In this document: positions 23,261 to 34,225 of the stretch, piece after piece
How positions within the stretch are numbered: position 1 is the first letter of the stretch
Layout of the letters: each line of letters opens with the position of its first letter
DNA from: Parietaria judaica
Lineage: Eukaryota; Streptophyta; Magnoliopsida; Rosales; Urticaceae
Length of the DNA stretch: 64,000 bases
Reading direction: 5' to 3'
NCBI GenBank assembly: GCA_954871525.1
Contig: OX940863.1
Span: forward strand, 24,440,001-24,504,000
The notes under the pieces: model-generated
What the model was told of the DNA's origin: nothing
The model's database searches: none
The model's input: only the letters and a program-made list of their open reading frames with translations
Position numbers and translations under genes: made by a program

Positions 23261-26072
23261 ATCCCCCACATAAATAAAATTGACAGATCACTCTTGACAA
23301 CACCTGACTCAGGTAACAGAGTTCGGCAGTCAAATCCTGCATAGGATAGGTAGGTGTAACCCTTTGAACCTTCCCTTGTGAAAATATATTTCCTTACTGG
23401 TGATCAGTAGACGCGAGGTCTTTGAACTGTTCTACCATTTGTGTAAGTGAGAATATACCTCACACAGAATTCTTCTTAGACAGATTCAGTTCTCACTATT
23501 GTGTTCGTTCATGGTCATGAACACCATCTGGTTCTGCGAGAGTTTACGGAACTAGCGCCCTTTACAATTCCGTTGAAGCGACCCCACTTCACTCTAACAT
23601 AGGTGATCTTACTAAAAGCAAACTATGCTCCACTCGGTTATCATATACCGACGTGTAAGAATCATTAAAAGCTTCCAGCTTATCCTTAACCGTACATATC
23701 ACTGTTTTACATCTAAGGAACGGACAGAGGGTGTAACCCCCACAGTGATCCGTTAAAGTCTTACAGCTAAGTTGTCCCGTTGAACCTAGTTCTTGGGATC
23801 TCCAGTCAGCTAGGTTGGGTTTCCACTGTAAAACTTAATTTTTTCAATGGGCTTAAGTCACATTCCCTTTGATGATTTCACAACCAACTCTCATTTTTAC
23901 CCTTTTGGGTAGTGGATCCACAACATTATCATTTGATTTACATTATCAATTATGATAAAATTTCTTTGAGAGTAGTTGTCTAAAGACATTGTGTCTACGA
24001 CATACATGTCTTGACTTGCCATTATGAACATGGTTTTACGCTCTTTTAATTGCATACTAATTTCATAGTCGATGCAAATTATAGACGCGGTTTTTTTTTT
24101 ATATATATATATATCTCAGAAGATCTTCCAAATATTTTCTTAGCCACTCGGCCTTATTTCCGTATTTGTCTAAGACAATATAAAGATTCCATTATGAATC
24201 ACGTTTATTTGGAAACTTTACACATCAGATTCCAATTACACTACAAGAGTTAATTCTTAGTTCATAGATGCAATGTATTGTCCTCAGACTCATATACAAC
24301 AACTTAATGTGAAGCGAATATTTTCTGGTAAACGCCCCCACATTTCCAGGTATTAATTGGAATTCAATGTTCACAAACCTTTGAACTTCTCAATTTTATC
24401 TCGTGATAAATAGAGCAGCTCGACATTGTATGCATATACATCATTGAGCGCTTCGAGCCTCGTTGATGATTATAATAACATCTTAAAATTGAAACCGCAA
24501 TTTCAATTAACATATAAGTACCTTGATCAATAATCAAGTGTACTTCAACAAAATATAATTTGTCGCAAAATTTCCATATGTATTTTCTAATAATTTTGGG
24601 AACCACAAAATTTCTCTCAAGAAATAATTAACATTTTCCAAAGAAAATATTCAAGCACTTTTCCCAAGTAATTCTCTCAAAATAATTCTCTATCCTTTCA
24701 AAAACTGCCAACTTAGAATTAAATTCATAATTTTAATTCTACGTCTCACGTCTTAGTACCTCGATCAATTATCGGGTGTACTATAACCGAACATAATTAT
24801 TTTTCGCCAAAATAATTCTCGCTGTATATTGATGTCTTTTTTCAAAATAAAAGACACATCCCAACGGATATATATTCATGGTATACAATTTTGCAAGGCA
24901 TAAAAACTTCGCATTAAAACGACACATTTATCTCATTGAATATTACTAATTACTATTGAAAAATATCAAAATATATGTATACATATATTCTGCAATCTCT
25001 CTCTATATATATATATTATATATATCACTATATATATTTAATACAAGACTAACGACATAATGTGCAAATAACTACACTATTTACACATATAAGATATAAA
25101 TTCATTATAAAAATGAGAAGTGATATCAAAAGCCCACCAATATATATGTGTCGTATATACTGGAGTTTGCATAGATATAGACAATTCACAGTCGCACTAG
25201 TCACTACTATTTATATATTAATGTGCTATCCAGTATCCACATGTCATAGTTGAGTAAATAGATCATTTGCACGGTAAATGAGTAAATAGAACATAAATAG
25301 CAATAACTCACACTTTAATTTGTGCATTTACTGCGTTACGTTAGTGCCCTTTCATCCGTTTGGCTGGTTCCTCGTTTCCATGGATTCTTCACCGTCTCTT
25401 CATATGTTCACTAAGCCACAAAACGAAAACTAACGTCAAAAAATAAAAGCTATTAAATATGAAATTAATTGTCATCAACTCAATGTGCGTCCCGATACGG
25501 CAATTCAGCCACCGCCGCCAGCAGCACAAACACCGACCACGACAGTCATGTGCTCGACGGCCAGCGAAGAGCCACCAACCATGGAAGACATCCTGCCGAT
25601 AGATGTTGACTCTTTGATTCCAGCTGACTCCCTCTTTTCTCCTCGACCAATTTCATCAGCTCTCTTCACCACGTGAAACATACGCGTTGTCCTGACCCGA
25701 GTCAGAGCTTCTGCTCCAAGCGACAAAGCTTGCTGAAATTCTCCTCAAGCTAGCTTTCCTGCACCCGCGAGCCCATCGATGATGGCAACCGCAGCGCTAT
25801 AGCGGCGCAGCGTTCGTCGACCAGTTTCGAGTCACGGTCATCTTCTTTTCTCCAATCTGTAAATGTTGGTGCAAAACTTAGATTCGAAACTTTGATGCAT
25901 CTTTGAATTTCGATCGGAAACTTCTCCTCGTGGTTGTTTCTTTGGCCACCTCCATCGCTCTTATTTATTTGCTTCAATTCTGCAAATTTCTCTTTTAGCT
26001 TATCGGATCTCCATTTGGCCGAATTGTTTCTGTTTATGTTTCTCATCATCATAAAAAATCAAGCTTTAAGAT
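23261..26072 (-). other. Interior of the 4.3 kb LTR element
   Basis: No retroelement domain. 24900-25050 is TATATA-rich. A - strand frame at 25750-26052 (100 codons, Lys/Arg/Asn-rich at its start) lies where gag would be but matches no gag motif I know. A second - strand frame at 25505-25726 is also unrecognised. Captured host sequence is possible. Confidence 0.5.
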
Positions 26073-26810
26073 TGTTGGGTATATTTCTATACATGATGAC
26101 AATGAGAAACAAATTAACGCAAAAACAGTAGCAAGTAGAATTATTGATACATATCTTTGTATTCTTGGATTTGACGAGTATCGGCTTGTCGTTTTGAACC
26201 GGAAAAAAGGTTCTTGATATCATGTAAAAGAGAAAACCGTTAGCGGTTCCCGAGACGCGTTGGACGCTCTCCTTAAAGCTTGATTCGCCTCCTCTACGTG
26301 CTTGAGGTTCGTTAGGCGATAGCTTCCCAGGATATAACGGGATAACCGAGAACTCCGTAGCACTTCGAAGTTCACCGGCGAACTGAAACTTCTTGAACTC
26401 CGTTACCGAAAGACTCACGACAAGAAAACATTGGGAAGCATAAAAGATCGAATCCGCGGAATGAAAAAACGAGAAGCGGATTCGAAGTATCTAGAGAGTT
26501 TTCGGAAAGTGATTTTGCAAACGGTGTGTCGAAAAGGTTCGAGATCACCGTCAATTTAAAGGTATCGAAGGGAGACAATGAATTGATTAGCAATCAATTC
26601 TATAACCGTTAATAATAAATTGCAATTAATCCGAAACGTAATAAATTGAATTTAATATTCATAATTGTCATAATCAATATGACTGTTTTACGTAACGTTT
26701 TAACGTCAGAACAAATCCCGATAATTGGATAGAGCGTTCGTCTCGAGTGTTCGACATTTCGACCGACTCGACGCTATCTCAATTTTATTTAACTGCAATT
26801 ATTTCCAACA
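26073..26810 (-). repeat. 5' LTR of the 4.3 kb element
   Basis: 738 bp direct repeat of 22522-23260. Its CCAACA end lies 15 bp before the TATA box of the glycine-rich protein gene. Confidence 0.9.
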
Positions 26811-26936
26811 ATATGTAATGTAACTATATATATGATCAGCTGCGTTTGTGTTCATCATCAACAAATTTAAATTATAAGAGTTGATTAGGTCTTGAACATC
26901 ACCAATCAAAAGGAAAAGAATCGATCGTTATAGAAG
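26811..26936 (+). promoter_or_regulatory. Core promoter and 5' leader of the glycine-rich protein gene
   Basis: TATATATA at about 26825-26832 lies roughly 105 bases before the ATG at 26937. Everything upstream of 26811 is the inserted LTR element, so native upstream control sequence is now more than 4 kb away. Confidence 0.55.
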
Positions 26937-27416
26937 ATGGTTTGTTTGAGGATGGTAGTGAATGTGGGTGTGTTGTTGATGCTCCTGTTTTGCGGCACAG
27001 CTACCTCCACTCCTGCCAGGAAGCTTTTGCAGTCTAACTCGGGCGGTCTCCCCATTGCTGGCGACCGTACTGTTGGTGGCATCACCAGCGGCATCCCCAT
27101 TCTTGGTCCGCTCCTCAGCGGTATGCTTGGCAGTGGCAAAAATGGCGCTACCGGTGGCGGTCTCTTCGGTGGTGGCAATACTGGCAGCCTCGCTGGCGAT
27201 AGCGGTGGCGGTCTCTCCGGCGGTTTGCATGGCGGTGGCAATAATGCCAACCTCATTGGCGCTAACGGTCTTGGCAGACTCCCCATGGTTGGTTCGCTCC
27301 TCGGCGATATGCTTGGCAGTGGCAAAAATGGCGCTACTGGTGGCGGCCTCACTGGTGGCGCTACCGGTGGCAATAATGGCGACCTCAGGACTGGCGCTAA
27401 CGGTGGCGGTCTCTGA
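26937..27416 (+). CDS. Secreted glycine-rich protein
   Basis: A single-exon frame of 159 residues. Residues 1-24 form a signal peptide (hydrophobic VVNVGVLLMLLFCG, likely cut after ATS), then a Lys/Gln/Ser linker and a Gly/Asn/Leu-rich body. Two tandem modules of about 75 residues each contain a LL(S/G)(G/D)MLGSGKNGATGGGL block (near residues 59-78 and 121-140). It is probably an apoplastic or cell-wall glycine-rich protein; no catalytic motif. Low-complexity coding makes long shadow frames on both strands, but only this frame has a signal peptide and ordered repeats. A broken relative of its 3' end lies at 2873-2930. Confidence 0.8.
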   Translation: MVCLRMVVNVGVLLMLLFCGTATSTPARKLLQSNSGGLPIAGDRTVGGITSGIPILGPLLSGMLGSGKNGATGGGLFGGGNTGSLAGDSGGGLSGGLHGGGNNANLIGANGLGRLPMVGSLLGDMLGSGKNGATGGGLTGGATGGNNGDLRTGANGGGL

Positions 27417-27760
27417 TACACGGCCGCCAAGGGGATTACATGACATGCAAACGATTCGTTTATTTGCATGGATGTGATGACGTAATTTATTGTTTCTGAA
27501 TTTATTTATGTCCGCTCTCTCCTATTTCTGCATTAATTGTTCCCTCTTGAATATAATTGATTGTGCTTCCAAACAAAAATGTTTAATTATCACTTGGCAA
27601 CTTGATCTTTCTTTTTTAGCTATTTTGTGATTTTGCAATTTTATATATCGAATGGTGATGTTATCATGGTGATCTTCTTACCAAACTTTTCTTCAACGTA
27701 CTCACTTTTTTATTATGTTAAAAGCAAGGCACTAAAATATTGTGGAAGCATGATAAAGAC
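27417..27760. other. 3' flank of the glycine-rich gene
   Basis: Probable 3' untranslated region and spacer; AT-rich, no other gene seen. Confidence 0.4.
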
Positions 27761-28012
27761 GGTTTTTAAATGGGACGGAGTTGGGTCTCAACTTCTAACA
27801 TGATTAGTAAACGGGAATTGGTCTGAGTCTACATAAATTAAAATATGTCAAAACGATTAAATGTAATGCCCCTAAATGGGGTTAAAGGCGGTTTTTAAAT
27901 GGGACAGAGTTGGGTCTCAACTTCCAACATGATTAGTAAACGGGAATTGGTCTGAGTTTACATAAATTAAAATATGTCAAAATGATTAAATGTAACGCCC
28001 CTAAATGGGGTT
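27761..28012. repeat. 129-bp tandem duplication
   Basis: Two nearly identical units begin GGTTTTTAAATGGGAC at 27761 and 27890 and end in CCCCTAAATGGGG. Only a few substitutions separate them, so the duplication looks recent. Confidence 0.85.
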
Positions 28013-29150
28013 TAGAAGAAATAAGAAAAATAAAATGCAAAGAACAATTTTATGAATTGACCGGTCAAAATCCATGTAATCACAAACTTGACAAACATTG
28101 AATAATTAACGTCTATGTCATATAAAACGACAAACATTGAGTATTCAAAGTCAATATCATATAACACGACTAACATTGCCCATGGGACTTGGATACGTCA
28201 TCAAAATATTGAAAATCCACAGTTATATGTACAATGTCACCACCATAAAAGTTAAAAATACGATATCACCGTCATCATATAACCCATCGCTACATAGTTT
28301 ACAACTTAATTCTACACAATTTTGGGCCATATGTAACTAGAATTTACCTAAGATGGTCCAAAGAAGCAAAATGGAAAGACGAGGCGCCCAAACAGCTACT
28401 CTCGCTAAAACTCGTCCGAAAGGTGACACTGTACGCCACTGTCATTAGTCCAATTTTTAAATTCTAAGATTTAATTTAATCATAAGCATTAATAAGTTTT
28501 TTCTGCAATCAATTTCATGAATTTAAAATTAAAACATCACAATCTGACCCACAAATCCCTAACACTTCGATTTACCACGTCAAAGTAGCACTTGCCTTTT
28601 CACCTCTAACCTCATCAAGTCTGAGTGAAAACCGAACGCAGGTGGATTAAAAGTCCCTAACCGTGACTCGACACGACTAGGGTCCTAATCTCCTCCAACG
28701 ACGGCCAAGATGGCGTGGGTCGGAGTGTTGACTCTGGGTAAGCCATATCATATCCATATCCAACCCGGATATCCGACGTACTGTGCAGTAGTCAGCTGCT
28801 CGTCAGGAGCTCTAATCTCATCATCCGCCCGCAACGGGTATAACATCATCCAACAGAAGCGGGTATAACAACATCCTTTCGAAACGAAAACAACGTCCGC
28901 CAAAGCGGAAACAAATTCATTTAGAAACATTTCATAAATTATTCAATCTCAGATCATTCCTTATTCCTTTTTAAAAAGAAATTTAACTTCGAAGGTCTAT
29001 TATCAGAGAAAAAATATATAAAAACGATGGTCTATTATATTGATCATAAATTCAGAATGTAATGAGATAGGGAAGAATAAGAAAAACTAAGCAATAAAAA
29101 AAATTTATAATGACTGTATATATAGTTATATGTAAATATATTATATATAT
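28013..29150. other. Intergenic, no gene recognised
   Basis: A short repeat near 28085-28180 (ACGAC(A/T)AACATTG twice, with related words). From 28600 to 28930 the sequence is less AT-rich and contains AACGGGTATAACA and GCGGGTATAACA, but no product was recognised. Confidence 0.4.
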
Positions 29151-30789
29151 TGTTATGTGCATTTTTCGTAACATATAAAAATTGAGTCCATTTTGGCAAA
29201 AGTCAAAGCCCACTGAGAAAAGTCAAAGCCTGTCATGGTAAGTCAAGGCCCATCACCAACGCCAAAGGCCCGGGACCGAAGAACTAAGACATTGGCGAGG
29301 CCCGGGGTCCAAAAGGCGACGAGGCGACGAAGCCGACAAGGCGACGAGGCGACGAAGCCGACAAGGCGACAAGGCGACGAAGCCGACAAGGCGACGAAGC
29401 CGACAAGGCGACGAGGCGACGAGGCGACGAGGCGATGAGCCGACGAAGCCCCTCGTCAGAGCTTGGCGAGGGCATAACTTGCAATTATTCTACACGACAA
29501 GAAGATCCGAGACTACGAAGATCTCCGGGAAATCCTCCGGATTTCCCCGAACACAACCTACGGATTCGCCGACAACCCGAAGACATCGAAGACGAATCGA
29601 GAAGCATCGGAGACCCTTCTTGCAGGCAAGGGGCTCCGACAACCCCCCTGCTGCAGGGAGAAATTCGCAGGACCCCTGAAAGTGCAATATTTAGGGAAAT
29701 GGGAGGTCCCTAGGGGTGCAATTCTCAGGGAATTCGCAGGCCCCAAGAGATGCAATTCCCAGGGAATTCGCAGACCCCTAGGGTGCAATTTCAGGGAGCT
29801 GGTTTCCTATAAATAGGAGCTTTCCCCTCTCATTTTCACACTCACTCACAGCTTTCTTCAGAGCTTCTCTCTCTAGCTTTCTCTCTCTAAAAAACTCGCC
29901 TACTCTAAGGAGGAAATGACTTGAGTTAAGAGTTGAGATCGATCTAGAAGCAGAGTCTCAGGCCTGAGAAGAAAGGTTGTTCGACGGGTCAGCTAAGGCG
30001 TCCCTCGCTAGGTGGGTAACCACGCCACCACCTGCGAGGTCGACAGAGGAAGAAGCGTCCCTTCATCAGGATAAGGCCCCTCGTCATACGAGGCCACCTA
30101 CCCCAGCAAGGTCGACAGAAGAGCACGCCTCGTCAGGTCAAGGCTCTCGCTGTACTTCACCAACACGAGGGAAGTTCGGTAGTGAGTTCGCCAACACCAA
30201 CGAGGTCATCGAAGAACACATCACGCCGGTAATACTCAGGCATCGGGCCAAGGGTCACCCCCGCGCCGCCAACAACGGCACTTTCGACGAGTCAAACCAC
30301 ATCGTCATTCACCCGCCGTTTATCACTAACCCCGAACTACGTGGGACCTGATTCTCTTAAACTGAGATACGTAGGCAGCCTCGCCCAACCATAAGCGACG
30401 GGGCACGGGGCCATTCTACCCTTTTATGCAGGTCCTCCCTCGCCATAAGAGCTCGCCAAGGAAGGAAAAACACGAAGAATCATCAAGATTAGCACGGAGC
30501 TTCATCAAGACCGGAGTTCACCCAGAAGAGGACATCGCTAAGACAAGGACTCCGCCCGGACGAGGAGCTTCGCCGTGAACCGGACTTCGTCACCACCAAG
30601 GAAGTTCGCAGAGGATCGTCAACGACAGCCCGGAGACTCATCCAAGACGACGGAATCGCCTCCAGCTTTGACGATCAACAGTCAACCCACGTTGACTCAG
30701 CATTCAATCATCCTTGTGTTCAGCGGGTCAATCTCGGGACCCGAACCTTGGATCCGACTCTAAGTTAAAGCCATTTTTACGCATAAACA
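29151..30789 (+). mobile_element. Solo LTR, 1.6 kb
   Basis: Starts TGTTATGTGCATTTTTCG and ends TTTTTACGCATAAACA, with TATAT on both sides (29146-29150, 30790-30794; a weak duplication because the site is a TA run). A TATAAATA box lies at 29808-29815 and a CT-rich start region follows. Its start, its AAAAGTCAA words and its layout resemble the LTR at 46505, so the two may be related. No internal domains. Confidence 0.65.
29311..29440. repeat. GACGAGGCGACGAAGCC minisatellite in the solo LTR
   Basis: About 130 bp made of the nonamers GACGAAGCC, GACAAGGC and GACGAGGC in tandem. The frames across it are low-complexity artefacts. Confidence 0.85.
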
Positions 30790-30994
30790 TATATAAAAGG
30801 AGAGTTTTTGAGTGATGAGGTGACACAATGTACAAACAAGACTTGAGGTTTTCTAATTTTTTAAACATTAAGTGTTTTGGCAGTTTTGTTCTTCCAAACC
30901 ATGAGGAATTAATTCCAAATATTTATTCCCACTACCACATTAAAAGAAAAAATATACACTGTGCAATATATATTCAATCAAAAGTTTTTTTTTT

Positions 30995-31080
30995 TAAAGG
31001 CAGCTTTGCTGCAATGGGGATCGAACCCACAACCTCCACTTTGGAGGTGGTGTGGAATTACCACTAGGCTATCTTGAGAC
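30995..31080 (-). repeat. tRNA-derived SINE-like sequence
   Basis: On the - strand, an A-box-like TAGCCTAGTGGTAA is followed by a B-box-like GGTTCGATCCCC, the layout of a polymerase III promoter, and then an A-rich tail next to 30980-30992. It does not fold into a canonical tRNA by eye, and no target duplication was established. Confidence 0.5.
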
Positions 31081-31089
31081 TTAAAGATT

Positions 31090-32790
31090 TCATGCACTTA
31101 AAGTTCTTTGAATTGCCTAAGTAATGCATGAATACTAAAAGAAATGAAACTCATAAGCATTATTTTTAAAGTGTCTTTACTACTTTCTTTAACAACAAAA
31201 TTCTAAGTGGTCAAGAAAATCAAATCGTTTTGAATATGAATATGAATATGAATAATATAGCTTGATAAGGACAGCTCACAAGATGGTTAGCAAGCAAGCC
31301 CAAATTAGTTACAACACGTGTAATAGGCTATTAGCATTTAATTGTGGTTTTGTTATTATACTGTAAACACATGTATATATTGATACATCTGTACCAAATG
31401 CAAATCAATTAGAACATTCGAGATTCAATTCTCAGTAAAACTTTCTCTCTCTAGTTCTTGATTCTCTTCTTAGCTGAATAGTCTTCTTTGAATAAAGCTC
31501 GATGTTAATAAATCATTAATTATTATAATTTATGTGTAACTAATGAACCGCCATTTAACAACACCTCCATGCTCTTTGCCTCTCATGCTGCTTATTTATC
31601 TCTAAGCTTTCTGTTTTCACTTTCTGATTTCTGTTTGTTTGTCGGTGTATTTTTGGCGGAGGATTGTGCAACCAATTTGGTGTTCGTGTGGCTGCCGGTA
31701 GAGCTTGACTCGACCTTCAAGATCTGCAAGTCATCGTGAAGGAGATTCTCCGTGCATGCGTATATCTATCCTCGGGCCGGTTCCGTGGAGGAGGAATGTT
31801 CTCGGCTGGCATGCAAGGTCCAGTGGTTCTATGACTCAGAGGATTTCGGCTACATCACGCCGAGATCGACAAAGTTGAGTTCACCGTCTAATCTGTGCCA
31901 AATCTTCTAAAAGTGTGGTAAAACTGATTTTTACTCTAAAAATATTGTTAATATCATTAAAGAATTTAGCAGGTTTCTTCTCAAGTTCTATGCAAGAAAT
32001 ATTTGTTTTGTAAAACATATATATTTTATTGAGTTCTTTTGGTAAAAAAAAAACCGTAGGTTTTAGCTATTTATCTATCTTTTAGAGATTTTTCAAAGTT
32101 CATGAGGGAGATTTTTTAACTTTTACCATGTTCTATTCTCCTTAATATAACACCTTTAAGCTATGTTTGTCATTGTTTTATATGTTCGTCATTAGTTTAT
32201 TTGAATATTTTCTAATTTTATTTAAAAAGTTTGACACGAAATGGGTATTTCGTACAATCTTTTTTATTGGGTTAATTAACAAAATATCTATTTTGTGCAA
32301 ACTTTTTAAAAAACTACCCATCATACATTATGATGGATAGTTTTTTACACACACAATTATTGGTCATGTATATCCTATGTAAAGTTTTTTCCTCTATAAA
32401 TAGAGCCTCTTACAAGAGACCAATCCATTTATATGACTGGTATTTCCTTCTTTATATGTATTGACTTATTATAATTTGTTTATTGTGTATTTGTTATGGC
32501 TTACAATGCAATGGTTCGAGATCCAAATGTCATGTGACGAATAATCAATTTGATATTCTCATTAATATTGTTTGCTTTATCTGTCTTTTTTAATTTTCAA
32601 AAACATATATATGTTATATATATATATATATATATGCAAAATAGATCATTGATCAGATTCAGTACGAAACACCTTTATTATTTCTAAAGAAATAAAACAA
32701 GTAGATTTCGAAACAAAATATCCAATTAAGTAAATTGCTCATACTAATAATATGAGTTAACAAGGGACATGGTCGTGCAAAAAAAAAAAA
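31090..32790. other. Intergenic, mostly featureless
   Basis: ATGAAT triplets near 31236-31254 and a TATATATA run near 32618. No complete gene. The only stretch with coding character is 31683-31910. Confidence 0.4.
31683..31910 (+). pseudogene. Unrecognised coding relic
   Basis: GC-richer than its surroundings. It has an open frame of about 50 codons including AYIYPRAGSVEEECSRL and KVQWFYDSEDFGYITP, closed by TAA near 31909. An upstream piece (LPVELDSTFKICK) lies in another frame, so at least one shift separates them. I do not know the family. A decayed exon is the simplest reading; chance is possible. Confidence 0.3.
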
Positions 32791-33590
32791 TGGTTAATTG
32801 CGGCAATAATGCATAACTTTTAGTCAATAGGGGTTTTAGGTCCCCAACCTTTCAAAGTGTGGGCAAAAATACACAACGTTTGTTGAATGTAAAATTTGTT
32901 GGTCCTTCCGTTAGGGATGTTAAATTCTGCTAATGTGGCATCGTTAAACTGCCAAATGGACTGCCAACTTGTAATATTAATTACATAACCTAATTAATAA
33001 GAATAAATTAAATCATATTTTAATTATGATTCAAAAAATAAATTAAAACTTTAAATTAACGAGCAGTACTTATTTAACGAGTAGTTCCTATTTTTAAACT
33101 CGTGCTTCAATATTATTCACATCTTTACTATGTCATTTTTTAAATTACAATTGTTTTTAATAATCGGTCGTTTTTCAAAAAAATTAGTCGTTTATAATAA
33201 ATTGTCGTTATGTAATCTTTGCAAATTTTAGTCGTGTTTAATAATCCGTCGTTTTTCAAAATTTTAGTCGTGTTCGACGAAGAGTCAGTTAGATTTTTAG
33301 GGGGGAGTAAAAATTATTTATTTAATTTAAAGTATTAATTTGTTTTTTGAATCATAATTAAAATCTGATTTAATTTATTCTTATTAATTAAGTTATGTAA
33401 TTAATATTACAAGTTGACAGTCCATTTGGCAGTTTACCGATGCCACATCAGCAGAATTTAACATCCCTAACGAAAGGACCAACATATTTTACATTCAACA
33501 AACGTTGTGTATTTTTGCCCACACTTTGAAAGGTTGAGAACCTAAAACCCCTGTTGACCAAATGTTATGCATTATTGCCGCAATTAACCC
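32791..33590. mobile_element. Long-TIR foldback Mutator-like element
   Basis: The ends are inverted copies of (G)GGTTAATTGCGGCAATAA, and the inverted similarity continues inward for more than 200 bp. The target duplication falls in an A run and is uninformative, but the close relative at 37546 has a clean 9-bp one. No transposase. Confidence 0.8.
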
Positions 33591-34225
33591 AAAAAAAATA
33601 ATACAAAAGAAAAATCGTATAAAGTAACAATATTAAATAATGATACATAAACTCACAATATGGTGCACCAACCACCAATGGTGTGACCGATTCCATCGGT
33701 ACGACACCGTTGATGACAAAAAAGTAAGAAAATTAGAAAGGTATTCGTCAGTTTTAAACTAATACTGAGATCAAGATATCGGAATTCGGGATTATAATTG
33801 AGCAATATTTTGAATTTTTAAATTAGTACTGAGAATCTGAGATCGCTCTAAATACTATCTAATTATATATAAATTAAATGCAGTTACAATTTTGTTTGAA
33901 AATTTTCTTATTTTCTCTATCAAATGAAAATAAATAAAATTATGCGATATACTTATTTTGCATAAATCTTTATAAAAGTACCTATTCTACCTTAATAATA
34001 ATAATAAAAAAACTTTGGATCCAAATATGTGGAAATTGAGTCATAATTTTATAGGTGATGAGAGCGTTACTTAGAAACAAAAGGGGCAGGTAATACTAAT
34101 AAATACACATGCATTTATAATTGTTCATTTAACTAATAAAGATAAAGTTTTCAAATATGTTTATTATTCTTAATTCTAATAATTTATGATTATGCTTTTA
34201 GAATATTTTAAATACTTTTTTATTA
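33591..34225. other. Intergenic, no gene
   Basis: AT-rich, with an AATAATAATAATAA microsatellite near 33995. Nothing else recognised. Confidence 0.4.

Larger units (their letters stand above)
22522..26810 (-). mobile_element. Non-autonomous LTR retrotransposon (LARD-like), 4.3 kb
   Basis: Two direct LTRs (22522-23260, 26073-26810) with TGTTGG...CCAACA ends and a perfect 5-bp duplication ATATG (22517-22521, 26811-26815). On the - strand the purine tract TGTGGGGGAT abuts the LTR at 23260, so the element reads right to left. No protease, integrase or reverse transcriptase is present. The interior is 2.8 kb of non-coding, partly microsatellite sequence with a GC-richer part at 25330-26070. No standard primer-binding site was recognised beside 26073. 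Confidence 0.9.

Noticed and set aside
26906..27469. Pro-rich and Ala/Thr-rich - strand frames of 187 and 172 codons
   Set aside because: They are shadows of the low-complexity glycine-rich gene. The + frame has a signal peptide and ordered modules.
29235..29713. Frames across the GACGAGGCG repeat
   Set aside because: Composition is dictated by the nonamer array in a solo LTR; frames on both strands are equally open.
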